Of a stretch of DNA of 64,000 nt, positions 20,589 to 33,357 are shown piece by piece. Source of the DNA: Diogma glabrata (taxonomy: Eukaryota > Arthropoda > Insecta > Diptera > Cylindrotomidae). The first letter of the stretch is position 1; each line of letters opens with the position of its first letter. The translations under genes were made by a program, and so were the position numbers. The notes below the pieces were generated by a model. That model saw nothing but the letters and a program-made list of their open reading frames with translations. It did not search any database and was not told the origin of the DNA. The stretch spans positions 1,036,837 to 1,100,836 of the forward strand of contig OY856187.1 of NCBI GenBank assembly GCA_963693315.1. The letters are read 5' to 3'.

Positions 20589-21606
20589 GCGGAAAAAAAC
20601 ATCAAAAATGTAAATACAGCAGTTTTTTAGAGAGATTAGGTACACAACGTAAAAAAACATATAAAAAGCAATGATATCTTATCACACGCACATTTCAGCG
20701 GTAAGAACGTCAAAGGAACCAAATCAGGAGTTTGTTTTTAGGGTTTAATACACAACATAAAAGTACCAAACCAAAGAAATGATACATTTTGATAAGCAGA
20801 TTGGATACTGCGACAGTAAAAACATTTCATGTAACTATTCAAGCTAAAATTTTCAATAAACATACCAAGCTACAAAAATGTATGTACATTTTATGAACTA
20901 AAACTTAAAAATAAAAAATATATAAATAAATAGTCCCGATGGTCGACACAATTAAGTTTACAAAGTATAAATTTATTTTTCTTCGAATTCTAAATGTACA
21001 ATACATTATTTGAAAGTTAATCTGAAACGAGAGAAGTACAAGCCAAACGCAAAAGCTCTTTGAAGTGTAAGGGATCTCTTGTCATTAAACGCCCAAAATT
21101 AGGGCTTTCAAAAATAAAATACTGTGTGCCTTCAAAGAGTTTTTGCGTTTGGCTTGTACTTCTCTCGTTTCAGATTAACTTTCAAATAATGCATTGTACA
21201 TTTAGAATTCGAAGAAAAATAAATTTATACTTTGTAAACTTAATTGTGTCGACCATCGGGACTATTTATTTATATATTTTTTATTTTTAAGTTTTAGTTC
21301 ATAAAATGTACATACATTTTTGTAGCTTGGTATGTTTATTGAAAATTTTAGCTTGAATAGTTACATGAAATGTTTTTACTGTCGCAGTATCCAATCTGCT
21401 TATCAAAATGTATCATTTCTTTGGTTTGGTACTTTTATGTTGTGTATTAAACCCTAAAAACAAACTCCTGATTTGGTTCCTTTGACGTTCTTACCGCTGA
21501 AATGTGCGTGTGATAAGATATCATTGCTTTTTATATGTTTTTTTACGTTGTGTACCTAATCTCTCTAAAAAACTGCTGTATTTACATTTTTGATGTTTTT
21601 TTCCGC
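20589..21606. mobile_element. Foldback-like element with 477-bp inverted arms
   Basis: The left arm (20589-21065) and right arm (21130-21606) are inverted copies with very few mismatches; the loop is 64 bp (21066-21129). Its left end coincides exactly with the break in the LTR. After 21606 two more degenerate units of the arm's outer part follow in tandem to about 21735, with ATGTTTTTTCCG and GATATCATTTCTTTTT motifs. Arms built of tandem units recall Foldback elements. It encodes nothing. Confidence 0.85.
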
Positions 21607-21779
21607 TAAGATATCATTTCTTTTTGTTTGTTTTGTTTTCGTACATTGTGTATTAAACATCTTAAAAAAAACTGCTGAATTTACATTTTTAATGTTTTTT
21701 CCGTTGATATCATTTCTTTTTGTTGGTCTATATAAAAAAAATATAACATCAATATCCAATTTTTAATCCATTACTAATC

Positions 21780-21895
21780 CCTTTTCAATTATTATCCAAT
21801 CCACATCCATTCCATATCTAATCCATATCCAATCCATATCCAATCCATATCCAATCCATATCCAATCCATATCCAATCCATATTCAATTCAATTT
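21780..21895 (+). repeat. 12-bp minisatellite, left part
   Basis: Repeats of AATCCATATCC with small variants. The array is interrupted by a non-LTR element and resumes at 24062. Confidence 0.85.
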
Positions 21896-21896
21896 A

Positions 21897-24055
21897 AATT
21901 CTAGCGGGATTGACGAAATTACAAACAAACTTATAAAAGAGATATCACCTCTTTTAGTGGATGTATTAGCCTACATCTTTAACTTAAGCATTGAAACAGG
22001 TATTTTTCCTAAAGCATTAAAGCGTGCTGTAATTATTCCTCTATATAAAAAAAATGAGAAAACAAAGGTCGAAAACTATAGACCAATCTCTATGCTCTCA
22101 GTTTTTGCAAAAATATTTGAGAAATGCATCAAGAATAGGGTTTTATCTTTCTTAGATAAAATTAATTTCTTCAGCCCCTCACAATTTGGTTTTCGAGTTG
22201 GTCTTAGTACAGAAGACGCTTTACTTCACTTCTTAAATTCTGTATATGTTGGCTTGAATAATAAAGAAATTGTATCAGGATTATTTATAGACATCACTAA
22301 GGCATTTGACATGGTCGTACACTGCCTTCTGTTGGAAAAACTGCATGCAGCTGGTTTTAGAGGATTTATTATGAAATGGTTTAGTTCATATCTATCTCAG
22401 AGACCAGTATCAGTAAAAATTAATAAAGAAACGAGTTCTGAAAGATCATATAATATTGGCGTGCCACAAGGTTCGGTTTTAGGGCCGATTTTATTCTTAA
22501 TCTACATAAATTCTTTATTTAAGCTAAATTTCCATGGAAAAATTTCAGCTTTTGCAGATGATATGGCCTTATGTTATATTCAAAATAAAATAAACATGAT
22601 AACGGATCAGATGAATCAAGATTTAGATCTTCTAAATAAATGGTTCTCAGTTCATTCGATGATAATTAGTGATAAAACAAAAATTGTTCACTTTAGTCCT
22701 AACATTGGATTGACACAACCTCCATTAGTAACCAGTCATGCGCTAGAATGTGATAAAAATAACTGCACCAGGTATTGTTTAAATATTGAAGTTGTTTCTC
22801 AGTTCAAATACCTTGGTGTAACTCTGGATAGTCCTTTAAATTGGAAAGCACATGCAGATGACCTAAGGAAATATTTTTTGGTGGTAAATACAAAATTTTA
22901 CTTCTTAAAGTCTGCATGCCCTGTTAGGGTTTTAAAATCCATCTATTATGCCTTATTCCAGTCAAAACTTCAATATGGAATAACTTGTTGGGGTGGCGCT
23001 TATAAAAGCTCTCTAAAACCCCTAGTTACCGCACAGAAACACGCAATCAGAATTATTTATGGTAAGAAACAAACTGATAGCTCCTGGCCAGTGTTTTGCA
23101 ATAACTTTATATTGCCATTAAGACATCTTTATATTTACAAGATATTAAAAATATTTTATAGTAGAATCGGAAATCGTTTGTTTCGATTATTGGACCCCTC
23201 AGGTAGGCTACGCTCACACAATATTTGCATTGCTTCAATTCCTCGTTTTAGAACAACACATTTTAAACAATATTTTCTTGTAAACGCTCCTGCTCTATTT
23301 AATAAACTACCAATTAATCTGCGCTCTGATCTACTTCCATTGATGGTATTCCTGAAACAGTTGAGATCTTGGTTGTTTACTGTATCAAATGTTGAAAGTC
23401 TGTTTGAAGTTTTGGTCTAAGTAGCAGATATTAATATTCTTTCCTGTTCTTTATTTGATCATTGATTATATTTACATAAGTGAAATGTAAACTTTTTTTG
23501 GCACACTTTTTCAGATTTTTGTATTTTATTGATACATTCTTTATATTTTTGGATTTTAATCAAATTTAGATGATTTTTAAATTATATTCTTTAACCCCGC
23601 GTCACATTAACATTTTTCCATGCAATTTCTTGGTCTGTAGATTTTAACAGCCAAGAGTTGGTTAATTTTTTGAAGGAACAAATAACTCTAACCATTTACT
23701 TGGTTAAAATTTGTTCCTAATATTCTGTTACCAGCCCGGTACAAGTTGTGAATTAATACATATATAAATTCGGATTTCTGATTTTAGAATTGATTTTACT
23801 CGTTAAAGAGAAATATTATTTTAGAAAAATAGAGTAAAATTAGTTATCCTTTTAAAGAGAAAATGAAAAGTATTAATAATTTTTAGCTTTCTTTATTTTT
23901 TATTTTCCTTTATATTTTATTAGCATAAATTTGATTTATTTAGTAATTTGTATTTAGTTTTAAGATTCACATATTGTTAAAACATTCCTTAGATTTAATT
24001 GTATTGTATATTATATGGGCTTGAAACACGAATAAATAAATTAAATAAATAAAAA
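21897..24055 (+). mobile_element. Second-family non-LTR retrotransposon, 5' truncated
   Basis: The copy starts within the RT N-terminus, carries RT and about 630 bp of 3' untranslated sequence and ends in an AATAAATAAAT-rich tail at about 24000-24055. It lies within the 12-bp minisatellite, which resumes on the right. AAATTC occurs at both edges and may be a short target duplication. A related minus-strand fragment lies at 57130-58490. Confidence 0.75.
21957..23420 (+). CDS. Non-LTR reverse transcriptase (Jockey/CR1-like), N-terminally truncated
   Basis: An uninterrupted 487-codon frame. RT motifs are in order: YRPISMLSVFAKIFEK, QFGFR, FIDITKAFD (first catalytic Asp), GVPQGSVLGP and FADD (catalytic, about residue 200), followed by a thumb domain and the C-terminal block with AQKHAIRIIYG. 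The endonuclease and RT start are missing; codons upstream of the Met are open back to about 21900. The long intact frame suggests the copy is younger than most in the window. Function: target-primed reverse transcription. Confidence 0.85.
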   Translation: MDVLAYIFNLSIETGIFPKALKRAVIIPLYKKNEKTKVENYRPISMLSVFAKIFEKCIKNRVLSFLDKINFFSPSQFGFRVGLSTEDALLHFLNSVYVGLNNKEIVSGLFIDITKAFDMVVHCLLLEKLHAAGFRGFIMKWFSSYLSQRPVSVKINKETSSERSYNIGVPQGSVLGPILFLIYINSLFKLNFHGKISAFADDMALCYIQNKINMITDQMNQDLDLLNKWFSVHSMIISDKTKIVHFSPNIGLTQPPLVTSHALECDKNNCTRYCLNIEVVSQFKYLGVTLDSPLNWKAHADDLRKYFLVVNTKFYFLKSACPVRVLKSIYYALFQSKLQYGITCWGGAYKSSLKPLVTAQKHAIRIIYGKKQTDSSWPVFCNNFILPLRHLYIYKILKIFYSRIGNRLFRLLDPSGRLRSHNICIASIPRFRTTHFKQYFLVNAPALFNKLPINLRSDLLPLMVFLKQLRSWLFTVSNVESLFEVLV

Positions 24056-24061
24056 TAATAA

Positions 24062-24615
24062 TAAATAAATTCATATCCAATCCATATCCAATCAATATCC
24101 AATCCATATCTAATCCATATCCAATCCATATCCAATCCATATCCAATTCATACCTAATCTATATCCAATCCATATCTAATCCATATCCAATTCATATCCA
24201 ATCCATATCCAATACATATCCATTCCATATTCAATCCATATCTAATCCATATCCAATCCATATCCAATCCATATCCAATACATCTCCAATCCATACTCAA
24301 TTAATATCCAATCCATATCCAATTCATACCCAATCCATAGCCAATCCATATCCAATCCATATCCAATTCATATACAATCCCATATTCAACCCATATCAAA
24401 TCAATATCCAATCTGTATTTAATACATATCCAATCCATATCCAATTCATGTCCATGTCATATCCATACGAAGTCCAATCCATATCCTCATCCATATCCAT
24501 ATCTTTATCTATATCCATATCCACATCCGTATTCATATACATATCCATATTCATACCTATATCAATATCCATCTCCATATCCACATCCATATCCATATCT
24601 AAATCCATATCCAGC
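24062..24615 (+). repeat. 12-bp minisatellite, right part
   Basis: Units of ATCCAATCCAT/ATCC, changing to a 6-bp CCATAT pattern after about 24440. An open frame on the minus strand with an Asp-Met alternation is only the translation of this repeat. Confidence 0.9.
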
Positions 24616-24706
24616 CCAAGTTAACAAATCATCTTAAAATTAGGAACAATAACATATTTATGAGACTACGAGTGTAAACTACTGAAGAGTTTTTAAAAGC
24701 GATATT

Positions 24707-25170
24707 ACATCTTTTTAATTAGTAGCCCGAATAATTGCTGTACCAGCAACAATCATATTTGCTCCAGCTTTAGCACACTCATTAATTGTTTCTGGTCCAA
24801 CTCCTCCATCAACCTCTATATCTGATGTTGTGGTAATTTTAACGTGGCCATTCCACTTTTGGCATAATATCACTCATAAATTTTGACCCCGAAACCGGGT
24901 TTAACGGTCATAATTAAAATCATATCAGCTAAGGGAATGTGCTCTTTCACAAGCTCAACCGGAGTGCACGGTTTTAAAGCTAAAACCTTCATTCCAGCGT
25001 CTTTAACTTTCCTTGAAACTTCTGCAACAATTGTTTGAACCGGTTCAACGTGAAAAGTATATTGATCATCACCAGCATCGGCCATTGGTTCTATCCACTG
25101 ATCTGGGTTCGATACCATCATATGAGTTTCACTCATAAATTTTTGACCACCAAAACGGTCATAATTAAAA
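24707..25170 (-). pseudogene. Ribulose-phosphate 3-epimerase fragment, rearranged
   Basis: On the minus strand, 25136-24870 encodes about 88 residues of the (beta/alpha)8 barrel, with the HMMVSNPDQW block (metal-binding His), AGDDQYTFHVE, PLADMILIMTV and PGFG. After a frameshift, 24860-24710 continues with IEVDGGVGPETI (catalytic Asp) and AGTAII, then a stop. The enzyme interconverts ribulose-5-P and xylulose-5-P in the pentose phosphate pathway. The N-terminal quarter and C-terminus are missing. A piece of about 40 bp encoding ILIMTV to the following Met is repeated upstream (25131-25169) of where it belongs. No intron is visible, so a retrocopy is likely. Confidence 0.8.
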
Positions 25171-26099
25171 TAACTAAAAAGAAAAAGTTAAATTAAATAT
25201 AATTAACAAGTTACACAATTAGAAACTTATTTGATCAATTATTGTTATCTAATATCTAGTATTTGTGTTTCGGAGAGTAGATGTTGTACAGACCGTGATA
25301 TTATAGATCTACTGATCTTATAAATAAACAAAACTTAAGCAAACGTTCTAACAAAGCTAAAGTTGGAATTCCAGTCACAGAATAGAATTTTTTACAGATG
25401 GTAGCTTATTAGAGTTTGCTGATTCACTATTAATTTGAAGAAATATGTCTCACTTGTTACAAACTAGAAAATAAAACATAATTCCACACATACTTGATAG
25501 TATATAACAATTATTAATCAAATAAGTTTAATAATTAATAATTATTAATCATTTAAGTTTAACTTAACTTTTTCTTTTCAGTTAACTGTAGTAATTTAAG
25601 ATAATAATTATATTAAAAATAACAAACGCAACCTTGATTTGGAAGAAATAATATTTATGAATGTTTTCAAAATACAAATTATCTGTCAAAATTTTCCAAT
25701 AGGAAAGTAGGTAGGGTAGTTTCGGAAAGTAGGAATGTATTTCGAAAAAAGGAAATCAGTGCCATCTCTATTAAAAATTACCGTCGTAGTTACGACCAAT
25801 TTTTAAGTGAAAATAAAATCTCATACCATAAATATTAAATTATTTCTGTTTTTCGTTGTTTTTTTCAGTTTTTTAGTTTTAAAATATGTTACCATTTCAG
25901 ATTTAAAGAATATTTATATGCTTTGAGCCATATAATGACTATAGTATTATTACAATGGTGAAATAAAGGAATTCGAAATTGGATTTTTTCATGTTTAGCT
26001 GTAAGATAAGGGCTCGTCAAAATTTTAAATTGAGTTTTTTTTTTTGAGTAATTTTTTTGTTGTATTAAAAAACTCGCCAATTTCTATCGAAATTTATGA
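25171..26099. other. No gene recognised; right end of the insert in the LTR
   Basis: AT-rich sequence with TAATTATTAATC-type repeats near 25510-25560. No ORF with a domain. It ends at 26099, exactly where the errantivirus LTR resumes. I see no target duplication or matching termini that would define the inserted element's right end. Confidence 0.4.
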
Positions 26100-28506
<2,407 letters not shown>

Positions 28507-28507
<1 letters not shown>

Positions 28508-28653
28508 GTGCAAGTACTCCTGGATTGCAAGACTAGATGAAATTCTATTGAAACCATGATTGACCAGTTTTTGCGATTTAAAGCAGCATTCTTAAAAGCT
28601 TTAAACTATCTCAATTAAAATCATTTAAGGAATAAAAAAAAGTTGATGTGGTT
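28507..28653 (+). repeat. Dispersed repeat E, first copy
   Basis: About 150 bp, nearly identical to 32202-32352 in the same orientation. Both copies start at a GATACGAGTGCAAG block and end after AAAAGTTGATGTGG. No TIR or tail is visible. Confidence 0.75.
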
Positions 28654-28789
28654 CTTCGGAATATTCGGAATATTCTTCTTATTTGCGTAAACTTTTTTTA
28701 CTATTGTTGTTGAAAAGGTCATGAAATATTCCACAAAAATGTATTAAATTATATTTCACACATAAAATGGCTTTCAAAGTCTCAAGTAG

Positions 28790-29250
28790 AGTTTCTACTC
28801 GAAAAATCCGGTCTAGAGATGCTCGAGAAAGATTTTTTATCTTGAACTCCCAAATTTCGAGGAATTATTTCCACATTTTCGAGATTCTCATTTCTTGAGA
28901 AACATTATCTCGAGATTTAACAAATCACCATAAATCCGATTTAATTCTACAACTAAATGAACTTTTAGATGACTGTTTCGTACCCGAATCATCCTGGTAT
29001 CGAATACAACTTTTCCGAATAAAAAACTTAAACGCTTTAATTTAGAATCAAATTTATTTGATTTGATATTAATTTTAACCAAAGGACTTTTTCACTTAAC
29101 GGTCGACGGTCTAAATCAGTGTTCCTTAGTTTTACAAACAGAGTTCTTAAAGCTAAAGTAATTTATTTTATTTTGGAGGGAAGTGTTAGTATATAAATAT
29201 ATTAAGTGGGATCTTAAGATCACATGACAATTTACTATTGAGTCAAAATA
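28790..29250. other. No gene recognised; TCGAG-rich segment
   Basis: 28790-28920 is rich in TCTCGAG/TTTCGAG motifs like 478-740. The rest, up to the LTR at 29252, is AT-rich without a coding frame that shows a domain. Confidence 0.4.
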
Positions 29251-29251
29251 T

Positions 29252-29928
29252 TGTAATAAACTTCGTCCAGAATGGGTTAATTTTATTTACTCATTCATTA
29301 ATTAAAAGTTAACTCCTTTTTCAATCTTTTACTTGTATTGCAAATTGTATTGCATAAATTGATGTAAATTAAATTTGTTATACAAATGTTTACATTAATG
29401 AATTAAAAGGAGTTACCTAATACATTTTGCATAAATTAAATTTGAGTTCGCTAATACAAATGCAAGTATAAATGAAAACAGGTGTGGCCTATTTCAGATG
29501 TACGGACTACGTAGTATTGATTTCTAGTGGATTGTAGAAGTTTCGATTTATTTATTTTTCGATATAAATAGGCAAACAAAAATATCAGATAGTCAGTTTT
29601 AATTTTGCAATTAAAAGTGTTTTACAAATATTCGAAAGTATAAGGAATAATCGGTGGCACTTGAGCCTGGGTGCTAATAGAGAAAGAATCTGAACTTAGT
29701 GGAATAGTAAATACAGATTTTACGATTCCGAATATTATTGATTCAAATTGTGGAAAAGCGGTGAAGTTTAGTGTACATAAATTGGAGACCCTGGAATTTA
29801 TTGTAAGGAAAAACGGAAGCTGCTGTAATTTGATGACAAATAAAGTTTGAGATTCTGTTAACTAAAGATCTGTCTTTTACTGTCGTGTTTGTTCAATAAT
29901 CTAAAAGAACCAACGAAGAGTCGTTACA
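29252..29928 (+). repeat. 5' LTR of the scrambled gypsy-type element
   Basis: 677 bp, starts TGTAATAAACTTCG, ends GAGTCGTTACA. An AATAAA-like polyadenylation signal (ACAAATAAAG) lies near 29838. Same length and order as 31410-32086. Confidence 0.9.
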
Positions 29929-29929
29929 G

Positions 29930-29946
29930 TGGTGTCAGAAGTGGGA
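29930..29946 (+). promoter_or_regulatory. Primer binding site of the scrambled gypsy-type element
   Basis: TGGTGTCAGAAGTGGGA begins two bases after the 5' LTR. This sequence is a common gypsy-group primer site; I do not assign the tRNA. Confidence 0.65.
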
Positions 29947-29947
29947 T

Positions 29948-30478
29948 CCTTTTGCTGTTCTCTTTTCATTGCCTCGGTACACCAATCGTCAGGAGTTTGG
30001 AACTTAATTTGCTTCACTGTCCTTGCTTGACTTCTCTCAGTCCTGCTACATGACTTGCGCTCCTCAATACAGGGTTTTCTTGAACGATCGTCAGCGTTAC
30101 AATGTATCCCTTGCTTACGGTGTTCAACGTGGAAATCTCCTGCCTTTTTGACATCCACTTGCTTGTTTGAAAGATTCATCAACTGGACTGGAACTACTCC
30201 TTCTTTTGCAGCTATTAGTGTTTTGCATTCCCTTTGTATCCTTTTCTTACGGTGTTCAACACGGCAATCTCCTTCCTTTTTAACATCCACTTGCTTGTTT
30301 GAGAGGTTCATCGTCTGGACTGGAGCTACTCCTTCTTTTGCTGCTACTCGTATTTTGCATTCCCGTCTGATGTGCCCTAGGTTCCGACAGTTCCAGCATC
30401 TTACTCTGCTAGATCTACTTCGTTGATTTCGTTCAGGTTTAAGTTCCAAACCCCTGACGATTGGTGTACCGAAGCAAT
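29948..30478 (-). pseudogene. Inverted gag zinc knuckle fused to a pol tether fragment
   Basis: Read on the minus strand, the opposite sense to the LTRs: a CCHC knuckle CWNCRNLGHIRREC (gag nucleocapsid), then a 44-residue unit present twice in tandem (132-bp period, 30117 and 30249), then a Cys-rich block and FQTPDDWCTEAMKREQQKD, which resembles the tether before integrase. The protease and RT that should lie between these parts are deleted. The plus strand repeats the tether start at 30437-30475, so the segment is bounded by an inverted repeat. The open frame continues into integrase antisense and into the LTR, which has no meaning. Confidence 0.7.
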
Positions 30479-30486
30479 GAGGAGAG

Positions 30487-31398
30487 ATGCAACAGTACAA
30501 TGTGGGTGCCCCAATGGAGAGAATTGCTATAGACATCGCGGGGCCATTTCCGGAAACGACAAAAGGTAACAAATACATCATGGTGGTCATTGATTACTTT
30601 ACAAAATGGCCGGAAGCCTATGCACTACCGAACCAGGAAGCAGTTACGGTCGCGGAAACATTAGTCAATGAATGGGTTTGCAGATATGGAACACCGCTCG
30701 AGTTGCATACCGACCAGGGAAGGAATTTTGAATCTCAACTGATGGAAGAGCTGTGCAGAACACTCGGCATTAGAAAAACACGAACTACACCTATGAACCC
30801 ACAATCGGATGGCATGGTAGAACGATTCAACCGAACCATGGAAGAACATTTGTCAAAGGTAGTAGAAGCCAACCAAAGAAATTGGGACAAGGATCTTCCG
30901 TTATTCTTGATGGCCTATCGTAGCGCAGTGCACGATACGACAAGTGAAACGCCAGCGAATATCATGTTCGGAAGAGAACTTCATCTTCCTAGTGACATCG
31001 AGTTTGGCATCCCTGGAGGTCTGGTATCCACGAAAACAGATTATGTGGGACAACTAAGGGAGAAGATGAATAAAATCCATCAGCAGGTTCGAGACCACAT
31101 TAAGATTGCCAGTGACAAAATGAAAACCAGGTACGACATAAATGCAAATAGTGGCGGTTTTCAAGAAGGAGAATTGGTATGGCTATACAACCCCAGAAGA
31201 ACTAAGGGAAGATCACCCAAGCTGCAGCCAGATTGGGAAGGCCCATATAAAATAATCAAACGAATTAATGATGTTATCTACCGCATACAAAAGGGACCCC
31301 GTACCAAGATGAAAGTGATACATCTGCAAAGGTTGGCACCGTACCAAGGTAACAGCACCAAGGCGATCTCTGATATTGTTCGGGACGAACAAAGCTAA
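30487..31398 (+). CDS. Gypsy-type integrase core and C-terminal domain
   Basis: A 303-codon open frame. DDE residues are Asp16, Asp76 and Glu112, with 35 residues between the last two, as in retroviral integrases. The C-terminal GPYKIIKRI-type domain and a basic tail follow. The HHCC zinc finger is missing because the frame is joined to an inverted segment upstream. The Met is the first in frame after the junction; a tether piece (FQTPDDWCTEAM) is encoded just before it. The stop lies 11 bp before the 3' LTR. Confidence 0.85.
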   Translation: MQQYNVGAPMERIAIDIAGPFPETTKGNKYIMVVIDYFTKWPEAYALPNQEAVTVAETLVNEWVCRYGTPLELHTDQGRNFESQLMEELCRTLGIRKTRTTPMNPQSDGMVERFNRTMEEHLSKVVEANQRNWDKDLPLFLMAYRSAVHDTTSETPANIMFGRELHLPSDIEFGIPGGLVSTKTDYVGQLREKMNKIHQQVRDHIKIASDKMKTRYDINANSGGFQEGELVWLYNPRRTKGRSPKLQPDWEGPYKIIKRINDVIYRIQKGPRTKMKVIHLQRLAPYQGNSTKAISDIVRDEQS

Positions 31399-31409
31399 AT
31401 GGAGGGCAA
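31397..31409 (+). promoter_or_regulatory. Polypurine tract of the scrambled gypsy-type element
   Basis: AAATGGAGGGCAA lies directly before the TG of the 3' LTR and overlaps the integrase stop region. Confidence 0.7.
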
Positions 31410-32086
31410 TGTAATAAACTTCGTCCAGAATGGGTTAATTTTATTTACTCATTCATTAATTAAAAGTTAACTCCTTTTTCAATCTTTTACTTGTATTGCA
31501 AATTGTATTGCATAAATTGATGTAAATTAAATTTGTTATACAAATGTTTACATTAATGAATTAAAAGGAGTTACCTAATACATTTTGCATAAATTAAATT
31601 TGAGTTCGCTAATACAAATGCCAGTATAAATGAAAACAGGTGTGGCCTATTTCAGATGTACGGACTACGTAGTATTGATTTCTAGTGGATTGTAGAAGTT
31701 TCGATTTATTTATTTTTCGATATAAATAGGCAAACAAAAATATCAGATAGTCAGTTTTAATTTTGCAATTAAAAGTGTTTTACAAATATTCGAAAGTATA
31801 AGGAATAATCGGTGGCACTTGAGCCTGGGTGCTAATAGAGAAAGAATCTGAACTTAGTGGAATAGTAAATACAGATTTTACGATTCCGAATATTATTGAT
31901 TCAAATTGTGGAAAAGCGGTGAAGTTTAGTGTACATAAATTGGAGACCCTGGAATTTATTGTAAGGAAAAACGGAAGCTGCTGTAATTTGATGACAAATA
32001 AAGTTTGAGATTCTGTTAACTAAAGATCTGTCTTTTACTGTCGTGTTTGTTCAATAATCTAAAAGAACCAACGAAGAGTCGTTACA
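31410..32086 (+). repeat. 3' LTR of the scrambled gypsy-type element
   Basis: 677 bp, nearly identical to 29252-29928. It is followed by ATAT, matching the bases before the 5' LTR. Confidence 0.9.
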
Positions 32087-32201
32087 ATATGTAAAAACTA
32101 GTAACGATTTCCAGAATTAGGATAATAGCAAAATTATTTAAAAACTCCCCAGCTCGCAATAATATTTTGCAAAAGTATATAAAAGAATTGATTGAGGAGA
32201 G

Positions 32202-32352
32202 ATACGAGTGCAAGTATTCCTGGATTGCAAGACTAGATGAAATTCTATTGAAACCATGATTGACCGGTTTTTGCGATTTAAAGCAGCATTCTTAAAAGCT
32301 TTAAACTATCTCAATTAAAATCATTTAAGGAATAAAAAAAAGTTGATGTGGT
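32202..32352 (+). repeat. Dispersed repeat E, second copy
   Basis: Near-identical to 28507-28653. The two copies bracket the region with the scrambled LTR element, but the element has its own target duplication, so they are not its termini. Confidence 0.75.
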
Positions 32353-32413
32353 TCCTTTAAATATTATAATATTTTAACTAAGCCGTCAGGATGCCTCATT
32401 ATTATCTGCAGAG

Positions 32414-32660
32414 GGAATCCTAAAATTTCTATTCAAATCTCTCTGGAAAAATAATTCAGAAATATGTATTCTCCAAATTGTTATTAGAAGTACAATCTCA
32501 AATTTTTAAAATAAGTGAAATTTCTACACTATCCACAGTCATTTAGTCAACCTGAGGAAGATGGTTTTTTTCTGTTTGCCTTAAAGAAGATCTATTTGCT
32601 CTAAAAGAAATTATATAAATTATAAAAACAGAAAAAACATCACTCCAAGATTATAGAAAA
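32414..32660. repeat. Dispersed repeat, second copy of the 1-250 family
   Basis: Same blocks in the same order as 1-250, with divergence and indels. No coding potential. Confidence 0.5.
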
Positions 32661-32689
32661 AACATAGACTTATGTGAAGTTCGACTCCT

Positions 32690-32905
32690 TGATCAAGCAA
32701 TAACCTGCCATCATCCAGTAATATTCCATAGCCAAGATTGAGGAAACTACCGTTGACTGAATAAAGTTTATTCACCAGCACTGAGATCACCTTGGCTAGT
32801 GATACCTCACTGCTATTCCCAGCGATATGTGATATCTCACGTTAACTTGTATGTCAATAGCAGGGACTCACTTACTGTTGTTGTTGTTGAGTCTGTCACT
32901 CCCGT
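32690..32905 (-). mobile_element. 5' leader fragment of the Jockey-like family
   Basis: The minus strand matches the leader of copy B and of the 34-kb derivative: GATCTACGGG-like start near 32905, GTCCCTGCTATTGACAT, GTGAGATATCACAT, then toward 32700. Only the leader is present. A GTTGTTGTTGTT tract interrupts it near 32878. Confidence 0.6.
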
Positions 32906-33270
32906 AGATCAAAAATAAAAAAATCTACAAATCAATAAAAATTAAAAACTGATTCCTCCATGCGTAAAACTAAAGTTAAAATACCTATACTGTGACAGAT
33001 TATTTTATTTTTCAAATGTTGATATAAATAATTAAAAAGTATGAATAAATTTATATATTATATAATTAATTTTATTTGCAATTTAAATAGAAGACAGAGT
33101 TTATGTTTAGTGTTTACTATACACACTATTGATAATGATTGTCATATAATTTTAATTTATTTATATATATTTAAACTAAGAAAATTGTTGTATTTAGCAT
33201 AACAAAATTGTCCAAATTTAATTTTGAATAACGAATTCGTTTTTCATTTGAATTCGAAATTCTGTTTTCT

Positions 33271-33357
33271 TTTCAAAAGGCGGGACAGTTTTAAAATGCC
33301 GCGGGACAAATTGTAAAAAATCGGGACTGTCCCGCCAAAAGCGGGACGTCTGGTCAC
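33271..33357. repeat. GC-rich CGGGAC inverted motif, possible transposon terminus
   Basis: GGCGGGACAG, CGGGACAAAT, CGGGACTGTCCCGCC and GCGGGACGTCTGGTCACCTTAA cluster in 87 bp. Similar GGTGACCAGACGTCCCG ends occur in DNA transposons that I cannot name with certainty. I did not find the partner terminus. Confidence 0.35.

Larger units (their letters stand above)
29252..32086 (+). mobile_element. Ty3/gypsy-type LTR element with scrambled interior
   Basis: Two 677-bp LTRs (TGTAAT...TTACA) flank only 1481 bp. ATAT is duplicated at 29248-29251 and 32087-32090. After the primer site the interior holds a minus-strand gag/pol fragment, then a plus-strand integrase. Protease, RT and most of gag are gone. 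The LTRs differ at one position that I saw (a at 29464, c at 31622), so it integrated recently and in its present, rearranged form. Confidence 0.88.

Noticed and set aside
21060..21290. 76-codon frame in the centre of the foldback element
   Set aside because: It spans loop and arm of a palindrome, has no domain, and is explained by the inverted repeat.
24396..24608. Asp-Met repeat protein on the minus strand
   Set aside because: Translation of the CCATAT minisatellite; no start context or domain.
30055..30426. 123-codon Cys/Phe-rich plus-strand frame
   Set aside because: Antisense of the inverted gag fragment; its repeat structure mirrors the 132-bp duplication.
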